Source: Hypsibius dujardini (taxonomy: Eukaryota; Tardigrada; Eutardigrada; Parachela; Hypsibiidae). Taken from it: 37,001 nt of DNA. A program made the translations under genes and the position numbers. Below the pieces are notes generated by a model. That model did no database searches and had not been told where the DNA came from. It saw only the letters and a program-made list of their open reading frames with translations. This document shows, piece after piece, positions 12,713 through 22,839 of this stretch. Each line of letters starts with the position of its first letter. Position 1 is the stretch's first letter. The stretch is taken from the NCBI GenBank assembly GCA_001579985.1, contig LRSR01014828.1:1-37001 (forward strand), in the 5' to 3' direction.

Positions 12713-15700
12713 ATGTCCATCATGTTTGGGCTTGTTGTTTACGGCCGTGACGTTGCCGTTGCAGCAGTTATCATTCACATGGCCTTTTTTTATAAGCCGA
12801 TTACTACAAATGTGAAAGAGTCAACGATGTCCATGAGTCCTGATTGGCGTCGTGATACGAAGGCCGGCTATGCTCCTAAACTGCATATAGTTGAGATAAT
12901 TGTCGGCGATGGTCCTTCCACATTTGGATACAACCTCATTGGGCCAGGCTTTGATGTGGGACTCGAACGGGCTCGTCAAAAGTATCCCCACATATTCGCT
13001 GACGACTTGATGACTATTACACAGATTTTTACTGCGGGAGTGTACCCCTCGTGTGAGGCCTCCGCGGGAGAGGTTATTCCTAATTTATTTACTTTACTAC
13101 CCAAAAATACTGCGTTTGATAAAAAACTCAACGAATTCACCATAGTTCTCTCCCCGGGTAAGCTCATAATACCTTATGTTGTGCTGGAAAAAACCAGGAG
13201 TGTTTGGCGGTTTCTTTAATTGTCCATTTTTTATTCGATTATTTTTCTGGAAAGATTGCACCACCGACATCTTGCCCATGGCTGACTTTGCGCGTGGTAC
13301 GTGACTATAAATGTGAGAGGTTTATTTAAAGTTTATAAATCTCATTTTTGTTCTTTTGATCTTCCCAAATTTAGAGGTGGATATTCCGCTTATTGCAAGG
13401 TACTTTTTCGTCGTCACTAACTTCATAATAATTCTTTCTAGAAATGGCAACATGGAAATAGCAAGGATTTTCTTTAACTATCCTATTAATTATCCTTGTT
13501 CAAACGTGCTGATAATATTCATGGTTCTCGTAACGTTGCTAATTGTGTTGAGAAAAAAAAACCAAAATTTAGATCCTAATGAAGATTTAGAAAATAATTT
13601 TTATCGTGAAGCCACTGTTTTTTCTTATCGATCAAGTTTAGCGTATTCTCTGTTTGTCAGTTAAATTATTTTTGTTTCGTTTCGTAATGGAAATTCAATT
13701 TGAAAGGAACATCATTATTCCATTGTTCTGTGACCGATTTGAAGCATTATTCAAGTGCCAAATGCAGAATCAGTCCGACATATTTTTTCATTTAGACGTA
13801 ATTTAAAGATGAATAGAAAAATTTATTTCGCCGGTAAAGTTAGGCTAGGTCTTTTGGTGTTTTTTCAAAGTTGGGACAACATTGAAAGATTCGATTTTCA
13901 TTCATTTGACTTGTAAAATTTTTAATTTTAAAAACTATATTACCGTACATGTGATTGTGTTCTACCGCCCCATTCAAAACTCAATTTGCAGTTGACTGCT
14001 GGCATCCGCCAAAAAATATCGGTTGTCAGTCGGCGGAGCTATAGGCTAAACATGGAAAGCTTCGCTGGAATTTTTGGTCCTTTTTGAAAGATACCCGTTG
14101 CTCCGCCCCCTGATCTCTGACAAATATTTGGCCGGTGTCAAAAAATTGCACTTAATGTTGTTCGAAAATCCAAGGAAAAAGAATCTTCCAGTATTTTCCC
14201 AACTATGAAATGTTACCAAGAAAACTTGCCTGCAATGACCGATCAAATCTCTTCTTATATTCATCACTAAAGTAGGTCTCCAACTCCAACAATATTCCAA
14301 GTTATTATGAGTTTGAATAATGCCTGAAGTTACAGTTTGGTTTGGATATGACTAAATATTATAACCATGATAAAGAATGAAACCGTTTTGAACTGTACCC
14401 TAGTACGTCAGCAGTTCCGCTCACAGCACCAGGACGGTTCCCCACTTTGCTGCCGTGGAGTTCCTCTCCATTGGCCAACGGGATCAACGCCATGATCAAA
14501 CTCGTGCAGCTGTACTCTTGGACTGAACTCAACCTCCTCTGTGACGATAATCCGATGATGAATCCCACGATTGAAGTGACCCGTGGGCTGGTTATGAGTT
14601 TCATTCGAGCTAAAGCACCCACGGTCAATCTGGCCGTCTTTTATTTTGACTCATCGTCCGCCGCTGCGTCGGACAATAGCTTCCGGCGAGCTCTAGCGGA
14701 AGCAAGGAAACACAGCACCAGTAGGTCAAAGAGACGTACAGTAAAAAATGGTAAAAAAAAACGATGCTGTCTATTACAGTCAATGTGGTCGCTTCGTTCC
14801 CGTCGGTCATCCAGTCGCTTTTGGGAAGTATATATTGATTCGTGACTACAGAAAACTGACTAACCAGACTCGCGTTCATTTTTAAATATGACTTGAAAAT
14901 GTTTCATATGTTTGAGAAATCAGACATGGGATTTAAAAAGTAGAAAGAAAAAGATTTTGCACTGATAGATGAGAAATGAAATAGATAATAGAACATTCTT
15001 AAGATGGCTGAACGAAATGTGAGATCAGTAAACGACCTGTTATGGTGACTAATTTCCATTTTTTGTATCTAGGCAGATGCGGTTTCATTGTCAATGACAA
15101 CTGGGGAATATGTACGATTATTTCTTATATACATTGTGCTCTTTGATTGTGGGCACCTTCCTGCATGGCGTTGACGGTTGTTGGTGATTCCCATAGGTCT
15201 TTGTCCTGATTCCATTATCTCCATACGAACAGGCGAAAGATGTCAATTGGTTTGCTTCAGGAAGCTTCGTACGTAACAAAAGCAAATGGTTTAGGAGAGG
15301 CTCCCAATTCAGGAGGTTACATATGCATCATGGAGGCTCGTATAAGGTCCTTACAGATCAGAACCAGGACCTTTCATTATAAGGCCAGGGGTGGGCAAAG
15401 GGGCAAGATGCATTTTTTTCAAAAATGGAACCCAAACTTTCGTCTATTGTTCCTGATCATTTTGAAAATGTTGGGAGTGTGGAGGTTCCATTTAAAATGC
15501 CCATACCGTGACCCCATCATGAGGGGTCCTGGTTCCGATTGGTAAAGACCCTAAACGAGGGCTTTATAGGCTACAAATCCCCCTCCTCTTCCCCTTCTCC
15601 TCTCCTCCCATAGTCGTTTTATCGATGTTGACCGTTCTTTCCTAACTTGATAATTGAAGATTGATTTTTTAGAATCCTTTAAGTTTCCTTCTGACACAAA

Positions 15701-18167
15701 AATTTAAACCGTAAATATTAGACCCCGCCTGCGTGAGTGTTAAGCGAAAAAACAAAGCGTACTCTTTTTTGTTCACCCATTCAGTTTTGGTGAGAGCATT
15801 TAACTGATTGAGGTCCAAACGTCGGCGTTTTATACCTGCAGATTGAGGAACAGATGGACTTGCTAAAATTATCAAGTTTGTTATAATCATTGAGAGGGGC
15901 ATTGGTGAGTACTCTTAAAACCAAATATAGCCAAAATTGGGAGGAGAACGAGAGGGGGGCTTTTATCTTAAGCTCTAAACGAGCCTCTGTATGCACATAA
16001 TGGTCAATTGCTAAAATCGCCCCTGCTTTCTTAGGGAAAAGTAACCCCGGATCTGTCCAGCATATTACCTTACGTTTTTGCTTTGGACTTCGAGGACATC
16101 AACTGGGACCGCGTCAGCGTGGAGCTTGAGGAGATGCAAAGGATCTCACTGGAGAGATACAACTGGACGGTGACGCTCGAACAGCAGGTGGCCCTTCGCA
16201 GTGTTTGTGCCTTTATGCGGACATCAAGACGCTGACACATGAATCAAATGTTTTTTTAGCACAGCAATCAACGCTTGGCAGCATATGAGAGCGTGCTCGT
16301 TATAGCGGAGGTTTGTAATTATTGCACGGCCTCGCATATGGCCAGCAGTCCATTAAAATACTTAAATCAAAGGATGTTTTGAAAGTTATGAGTCTGCACC
16401 ATTTGAATTTTTTTCTCCACAATTTTTTTCTTCCTGAATTCTTTTCTCCTGAATTTTTCTCTGCACCATCTGACTTTTTTTCAGATACTAAATGATCTCT
16501 GGAGTGGATTGTCAAACATTTCGGCAGAGTCCTTTGTGCAAGCCTTTTTCAACAAGGAATTCCATCTCCCGTCACGGACCATGAAGATTTCCTCAGCCGG
16601 GCTGAGGGTGTGCGACGTTGAGGTCAAGCAATTTCGCGTGGCAAATCAATCTCTAGAGGTGAGCTTAAATGAACAAGTAGAAATTCTTCAAAAATCTATC
16701 AATCGGTTTCTAACGCCTAATCCTTTATAGACGGTACTTGTTTTCGAACAAAACGGTCTCCGCTTGATGTCAGTCAACAGGTCCACCATACTCTGGCCAG
16801 GAGTTTATGCCTTTCCCACGAATTCACGGCCCTTATGTCGTGACCTATTGGGAGTGAGGATATGCGAACGAAGGGGTGCAGTATAATACTTATATAAATA
16901 TAGCATATGGAAAAATGTTTTCGATCATGATCACTTTGTATGAGAATACTCAAACCCCACTCAACTTAACGATCGGGCGGTTGCCCGAAAAAACCCATGG
17001 AAAACACTGAGTCAATAACTATCGACCCGGAAATGAATTCATGTTCTGGAAATAAAAACATCCGCCCCTCCCCCTGACTTGGGAAAATTTCAAAGATGGA
17101 ACGCAAAATAACTCAGCTTCGTTTTTTAAAGTTATTTCCATATTATTGACGATTTATAAAATGTATTGGCATGGTTCGAAAATTGTTTTTGGCGGAATTA
17201 CAATATCCGGTACTCGAAGATTTTATTTTCCCTCATTTTCAGTGTAGAAACTTAGATTTCTAGAAAAGGTTTGATTAAAAGATTTTTGATATTATCCCTC
17301 TCACATTCAATTTGGAATTGATGGGCCTCAGCAGAATCTTTTTCGGATGTCAGGGGGGCGGAGCTATGGATCAGTTTCTTTTCAGACCGGAAATTTCTAA
17401 GTGCCATTCCAGAGACGATCAATATCTCCGCCCCCTGATCTCCAAAAAAGATTCTGCGGAGGCTAATTGATGCCAAAGTGGATATGGAGAGAGACAGTAG
17501 CAAAATTTTGAAATCGAATATTTTCCAAAAATCTAAGTTTTTTCAGTTAATATCGGGGAAAATGGAATCTTCCCGCATTTTCTTTCACTTTGAAATTCTG
17601 CCAAAAAAAGTTTTAGAGCTACGCCGATGAACTAAATTTATAAAACGCCACAAATGCAGAACCAATTAAAAAAATAAAGGGGAGCTATTTTGCGTTCCAC
17701 CTCTGAGAATCGCCCCGAGTGAGAAGTCAAAATATTTTGGATGACCCGGAAGAATGTGTACAGTTTTGAACAAGACTTGTGGTGTAACCTCGTTTTAAAG
17801 GATTTATAAAGAAGAAAATTAAAAATACATCGAGCTAGATTAAGGCTAAAGTGGAAAAATTTTCAACGATTATGTTCTCACCTTACACAAATATGAATTT
17901 GTTTGAATTATTACAGACTATAATCTGACTATCTCACTGGCAGTATCACTTTGTCTTTTTGGTGTCGTTCTCTCCCTGACCGTGGCAATCATTCTACACC
18001 GGTACGTACGTGTATGTGCTGATAAAACTTTCTGCAATCTCTTACCTGAGATAATAATATTAATTTTAATTGTCTTCAAAAGAATTAACGCCAATCCCAA
18101 ATGGTGGCTGCTTCTGTCAAGTGATTTACAAGATTCGTCGATGATCCACGCACCATGGGTACCATAG
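12713..18167 (+). CDS. Receptor B: ANF-receptor ectodomain, single-pass, cyclase-less, with defective intron 5 donor
   Basis: Thirteen exons: 12713-13157, 13255-13296, 13375-13399, 14404-14720, 14780-14823, 15073-15111, 15197-15268, 16035-16187, 16260-16310, 16485-16658, 16731-16875, 17917-18001, 18083-18167. They total 1677 nt, or 558 residues, with phases identical to receptors A and C. Landmarks are IVGDGPSTFGYNLIGPGFD, MADFAR, EVDIPLIA, YSWTELNLLCDD, LAAYESVLVIAE, SRPLCRDLLG and a helix at about 508-530. The tail is about 28 residues and contains NPKWWLLLSS. There is no kinase or cyclase domain before the next gene at 19311. One fault is clear: exon 5 aligns base for base in length with exon 5 of A and C, but is followed by ggaagt where the others have gtaagt. 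Unspliced, the frame ends at TGA five codons later. The gene may be decaying, use another donor, or carry a sequencing error. Its stop codon lies at the edge of a duplicated receptor C fragment. Confidence 0.75.
13850..14230. mobile_element. Palindromic GC-core MITE, copy 2 (receptor B intron 3)
   Basis: The inner arms ggcggagctata and gctccgccccctgatctc flank a short loop near 14070. The outer arms caaagttgggacaacattga and the complement of ccagtattttcccaactatg pair imperfectly. It sits in the same intron position (intron 3) as copy 1 in receptor A. It is more diverged in the centre than copies 1 and 3. Confidence 0.6.
14824..14829 (+). other. Non-canonical 5' splice site (ggaagt) of receptor B intron 5
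   Basis: The 44-nt exon 14780-14823 encodes INVVASFPSVIQSLL and has the same length and phases as its counterparts at 4594-4551 and 20447-20490, which are followed by gtaagt. Here the bases are ggaagt, a single T-to-G change at the second intron base. The only nearby GT (gaa/gtatat) would shift the frame relative to exon 6. Confidence 0.75.
15346..15550. mobile_element. Short fold-back MITE, Tourist-like (receptor B intron 7)
   Basis: Terminal inverted repeats of about 30 bp: the left end ggtccttacagatcagaacc is mirrored by the complement of ggttccgattggtaaagacc. Pairing continues through caggacc and an inner aaaatggaacc arm. TAA flanks both ends, give or take one base, which fits a PIF/Harbinger (Tourist) 3-bp target duplication. 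There is no coding capacity. Only this copy is evident in the window. Confidence 0.6.
16393..16484 (+). repeat. Duplicated pyrimidine-rich tract before receptor B exon 10
   Basis: The motif tctgcaccat-tga-tttttttc occurs at 16393 and again at 16460, the second copy ending in the tcag acceptor of exon 10 (16485). Between them are ctcctgaatt units. This looks like a local duplication of the polypyrimidine tract; the first copy ends in tctcc and lacks AG. Confidence 0.55.
17175..17605. mobile_element. Palindromic GC-core MITE, copy 3 (receptor B intron 11)
   Basis: The best preserved copy. Left arm agaatctttttcggatgtca runs into ggggggcggagctat; right arm tctccgccccctgatctcc runs into aaaaaagattctgcggaggc. 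Outer arms include ttggcggaatt on the left and the complement of aaattctgccaaaaa on the right, giving an element of about 430 bp. It has no open frame of interest. Confidence 0.65.
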
Positions 18168-18452
18168 CCGCCGTTTCTATTGCTTTCTTCGTGCAACGGT
18201 ATGTCTAACGAGAAACGATACGAAATTTAAATAACAATAATACAAGAAACTTACTAATTTGCAGCCATCGTGTTTTGAGGAAAATATTAGTTGGCCTTTA
18301 GGAGACGCAAACCAGCATTGACCGGTCAAGAATGGTGGCTCCTGGGTGACCCAATAGGACTGCCGATTCTGCACAGATCTATATATAATTTTCACTACTC
18401 CTGAAGAATTGGACACAGTTGCATAACATTTGTTTTTGAATTCTAATTTCAC
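18156..18452 (+). pseudogene. Orphan copy of the receptor C membrane-helix and tail exons
   Basis: From tgggtaccatagccgccgtt onward this stretch matches 22588-22880 through the end of the membrane exon, the whole following intron, the tail exon and some 3' flank. I count roughly 15 differences in 245 positions. The copied exon part encodes the second half of a helix (AAVSIAFFVQ), with a gtatgt donor at 18199. The copied tail exon is 18302-18404 and would encode RRRKPALTGQEWWLLGDPIG and onward to TGA. There is no ectodomain of its own. The receptor B tail exon runs into the first bases of the copy and ends at a TAG inside it. Joining receptor B exon 12 (18001, phase 2) to 18302 would be in frame, so this may serve as an alternative last exon for receptor B. 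Confidence 0.8.
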
Positions 18453-19310
18453 CACGTCTCTAAGAGACGATCTTCGGCAATTGTTTTACAATTGTACTTG
18501 TACTCTGTTGCACAATAATCTTGCTGAAGTTTGCTGAAGATGAATCTTCTAAATATGAATATAAAAATGTAAGAATGCAGCGCGGAAAGCGCCATAAGCA
18601 ATTAGATGTGACCACAGTGCAATAGACATGGTTTCAAATTACGGCAACCGCTGACACACTACGAAGCATGAGTGTTTTTCACCTTTTTTCTGCGACAAAC
18701 GCCAAATTTCTTCACGAAAAAATTGAAATTGTATAAAGAACGTTGTCGCCATAATTAACGTAATTGATTGACCCTTCTGGAAGAGGCCTATATGTGTTCA
18801 GCCAATTACTAATGCGTCTGAATATGAAGCACTGGTAGGTGGTATGCTGTTACGGTACCGGTCAACCAATGTCCTATTCAAGAACAACGACATTTGAAAG
18901 ATAAATTAGTGAGGCGTGGCGCTTTCCTGTGTAATAAAAGTATACACGTTTCCGGTTCGGTTGGTCGCTGCCTTTTCCGCTCCTGTAATATCATCCACCT
19001 CTCAATCGAGAAGGTTGGTGGGTTTTATGGGAAAAAAATACCGTAATATACAATATCTGCACCCACAATACATCATTGACGGATAATAAAAGCTCAAGCA
19101 CGCATGATTGATAAATCTCCATCCTATTTTGATAACATTTAACATACCCATGCCCTTTAATTATTAGTGCTAAAAAAACCACATCGATTCTTCAAAGAGC
19201 TCCTTCCTTCCATCCTCACGAAGTAACCGTGTAGGTTTGCTTCCCTTCCACCTGTTATTATAATTTCGTTGAGGAATGAAATATACTTACAATTGCACAC
19301 ATCTTCAGCC
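18453..19310. other. Intergenic gap between receptors B and C
   Basis: About 860 bases with no kinase, cyclase or other coding exon in either strand that I can support. This bounds receptor B on its 3' side. Just before the receptor C ATG, atcttcag at 19303-19308 could be a splice or trans-splice acceptor for a 5' leader. Confidence 0.55.
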
Positions 19311-22300
19311 ATGACTCCTTTTGCACGTTTATTCCTAATGCTCCTCTATTTGTTCACGTTGTACGATACCTCCGATGAGACCTCAACCGGACAGTATGAA
19401 AAACAATTCGACATACAGTCGGACAATTGGTCCGCCAATTCGACAATGAAGCTTCGCCTCGTGCTAATGATTGTCGGTGACGGGTCGTCCACCCTCGGTT
19501 ACAGCATCATGGCGCCAGCATATGAGGTTGCCATTCGTACTATTAGGCGGAAATACCCTCTCATCTTCCGCCAGATTAGTATTGCGCGGTATTACACACC
19601 CGGGGAATTTACTTGTGTCGCCTCCGCCGGAATGGCCATACAAAATTTTTACCACCTACTTCCGATGCAGGCAGCGGATGGAAAATCAAAAGATGATATT
19701 TTTACAGTCGTTTTATCGCCTGGTAATGGAATTGAAAATGCGTCTCTACAGTTTTTGTTAATATAATTTCGAGCAGTACCTTTCTTTATATATACAAATA
19801 CAGGTTGTGCATCGGAAATGATAGCTCTGGCAGACTTTGCTCGTGGTAAAGATTGATGTTTGATTTTTTTTAAATAATGTTAGATTTATTTGCGATGCGT
19901 AACAAATATTTTGCATCCACAGAGCTAAGCATCCCTGTTATTTCCAGGTATGTATATGTTCACATATATTTTGTATCTGCGTATGACACTATTTCTTGCA
20001 TATAGAATACATACAAATAGACGACATGTTTGTGTCATATGCACAATGACATGATTATACTGTTTTGTGGCAGTACGGTGTCTGCAACAGCCCCTGGCAG
20101 AGTACCTAACCTCTTGACGTGGTCTTCCATGCCGTTTTCGGCGATGGTGGACGCCGTCCTGCAGTTTGTCCTGCGTTATTCGTGGACGGAAGTCAATCTG
20201 CTGTGCGACGACAACAGGGATCAGAGCCCCACTATTGAGGTCATCTGTGGCTTGATATCTGCCTTTGCACGAATAAAGGCAAAGACCACTAACTTCCTAG
20301 TCCGCCATTTCGATTCATCCGTTCCCGGCACTTTTCGGAGAGCTCTTTCGGAAGGAAGAAGACAAAGCGCCAGTGAGTCACTTGCACCTCATTGACGGAG
20401 GAAATGAAAACTCAATCTTTCATATTGCTTTTTAAATGTCGTTCAGTAAACATATTGGCATCATATACATCTGTCTATCCCTCAATGCTGGTAAGTGGAT
20501 TGTTTACTTACCCAAAAAGGAGGATGAGGTCAAATTATTTTATTAGATAGATGCTGCTGAATTGTCAATGACGACTGGGGAATATGTAAGTAAACCAACA
20601 GATAATTTATAAATGATTTAAAAAAATTGATTTAAAGATAACATTTTTCTTGAAGGTCTTTCTTATACTATCCGTGTCACCATACACTCAGGCACAAGAA
20701 ATGCAATGGTTCGATTCATCGGATGAATTCCAGAAAAACGTATGGATAGATGCTCGTCTGTAACCATTTTCTGAGCCATCCGTTTTTTTTAAGTGGCGCT
20801 TATAAAAACTTTTTTTTCAAGCTACCAGACACTCAAAAAACCGGCGTTGTTTTTAAAGTCACTCGAAAGTCAATTATGGCAAACGGCATGGAACAATGAG
20901 ACGGTCTTTCTTCCATCTCTTCATCCGTCTGTTTGCTCTCCGTTCGTCCGACCGACTACAATACGTACTCCAGTTCGCCAGATCCGTCCGTTCGTTCACA
21001 GTCCGTCCGCCCGTTAAATGCGCGTCGGTCCCTTCAGAGTTCTTTCGGTTGTCAGTCCGTCCATCCGTTCGCATTTAATCTATCCGTTTACCCGTTCGTT
21101 CGATGTTCGTCAATCCATCCGTCAGTGCGTTCGTCTGTTGATCGTTAGTCGAACCGTCTATAGTCAGTCCATCTGTTCATCTGCAGTTCGTTTTTCCGTC
21201 TATCCATGACTCTGTTAATATTTTGATAGTCCGTCGGTCCTTCGACAGTTAGTTTGTCCGTCCGTCTGACTGGATTCTGTCCTTCCGTCTATCCGTTAGT
21301 TCATTCCGTCTGTCCCTTTGTCTGTGGATACTAATATAACTACGGGCAGATGGACAGATGAACAACCAGAAGACTGTGAACGGACTGATGGAAATTTAAC
21401 GGACGGACAGACTGCACGAACGGATGGATTGCGAATCCGGAGTACGAATAGTAGGCGGTCGTACAAACAAAGAGCAAACAGGCGGATGAATAAATGGAAA
21501 AATAAGCGTCTCATTGTTCCATGTCGCTCACCATATTCGATTTTGGATCGCTTTAAAACTTTTTTTAGAATCTGGTAGCTTAAAAAAAGCTTTTATGAGC
21601 GACTCGTTTAAAAAAAACGAGTAGCTAAAAACAGTAACACACGTCTGTATTGTACGTCAATGGCGCTGTACAATGTTCGATTCTCTCTGTTACGTTTTTG
21701 TAGCTGTTAATTCATGTCCTCCCGTTCGTTTTCGCACTGGACTTTGATGATGTCAACTGGACTGCTGTAGCCGATGAAATTGAGGAGATGCGTGTTATTT
21801 CGCTTGATCAATTCAATTGGACAATAAAAGCTGACCAACAGGTACTTACTCATAAATATAGTAACTCGTGAGACCTTCATTTCCAGTTTGCCTAAAGTTG
21901 TGCTCAAACTGCTGGATCTATATTCCAGCATGACCGAATTCGGTTGGCAGCCTACGAAAGCGTCCTAGTTCTAGCTGAGGTTGGTTTCCTTCTAAGAAGG
22001 GAATATAAATCCGCTGAGTTGCAATGTCAGATTTTCTATTCAGGTCATTAATAACACTTGGAGAAACCTCATTAACGCGACGGCGGACTCTTTCGTTCGT
22101 TCATTTTCTCGCCGGCGAACCTACCTCCCGGCACGGACTGTAGATACCTCTCCAACAAGCACGAGAATTTGTAATCTGCAGTTCAGACAATTCCGTCTTG
22201 CTAATCGATCGATGGAGGTACATAACATTTTGGCAACCGAATTCCAACTCCAATTTCTAATAGCACACAACGTGGACATTATTTCGTTAATTTATCGTAG

Positions 22301-22839
22301 GTGGTACTACTGTTTGACCACGCCCAGGGCAGCTTGAACCCACCAAATATTAGCACCGCACACCGTCGTCCCACAATCGAGTGGTCAGGTCAACCGTTTC
22401 CTCCTCGTTCTAGACCAACTTGCCGTGACTTGTTCGGATCGCACTGTTCAAGGAATGGTACAAAGTGAAATGATTTATTCATAATAAATCATTGCGCATT
22501 GATAACATAAAAAATACGGGTTCTCATTTTTTACTTTTGTTATAGATTATATTGCTACTGCGGCCACAGCGAGTGTGTTGTCCGTACTGGGTGCCATAGC
22601 CGCCGTTTCTGTTGCTTTCTTCGTGCAACGGTATGTCTTACGAGAAACGATACGAAATTTAAATAACAATAATACATAAAACTTACTAATTTGCAACCAT
22701 CGTGTTTTGAGGAAAATGTTATTGGTCGGCCTTTAGGAGATGCAGACCAGCATTGACCGGTCAAGAATGGTGGCTCCTGGGTGACCCAATAGGAGTGCCG
22801 ATTCTGCACAGATCTATATATAATTTTCACTACTCCTGA
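19311..22839 (+). CDS. Receptor C: ANF-receptor ectodomain, single-pass, cyclase-less (NPR-C-like)
   Basis: Thirteen exons: 19311-19722, 19804-19845, 19923-19947, 20074-20372, 20447-20490, 20547-20585, 20656-20739, 21704-21841, 21929-21979, 22044-22217, 22301-22457, 22546-22630, 22737-22839. They total 1653 nt, or 550 residues. A signal peptide (MTPFARLFLMLLYLFTLYDT) is followed by the ligand-binding fold: MIVGDGSSTLGYSIMAPAYE, LADFAR, ELSIPVIS, YSWTEVNLLCDD, ALDFDDVNWTAVADEIEEM and LAAYESVLVLAE. The juxtamembrane part has WSGQPFPPRSRPTCRD and a second Cys, then a helix at about 494-515. The tail of 34 residues starts RRCRPALTGQEWWLLGDPIG and ends at TGA (22837-22839). Unlike the orphan copy upstream, the first possible acceptor of the tail exon reads gcaa, so only the cctttag acceptor is usable. 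All splice sites are GT-AG. Family role: peptide binding at the cell surface. Signalling through the short tail, if any, is unknown. Confidence 0.83.
20781..21621. mobile_element. Long fold-back element with CCGT-type interior (receptor C intron 7)
   Basis: The left arm (about 20781-21020) and right arm (about 21390-21621) are inverted copies. Matching blocks include ataaaa, ctttttt, aagctaccaga, catggaacaatgagacg, ttcatccg, ctgtttgctct and cgttaaat, in the same order. The interior consists of diverged CCGT/CCGTTCGT repeats on the left and CGGA/GGAC on the right. It nearly fills the 964-nt intron. No transposase is encoded. The structure recalls foldback-type elements with repetitive arms. 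The ends are approximate and no target duplication could be fixed. Confidence 0.7.

Noticed and set aside
18240-18290. Alternative acceptor gcag at about 18264 giving a short tail RHRVLRKILVGL
   Set aside because: The equivalent site in receptor C reads gcaa, so it cannot be used there. The cctttag acceptor is shared by both copies and gives the WW tail that matches A and B. It remains possible as a minor form in the orphan copy only.
21640-21690. tRNA-like T-loop gttcgattc
   Set aside because: No matching acceptor, D or anticodon stems could be drawn around it.
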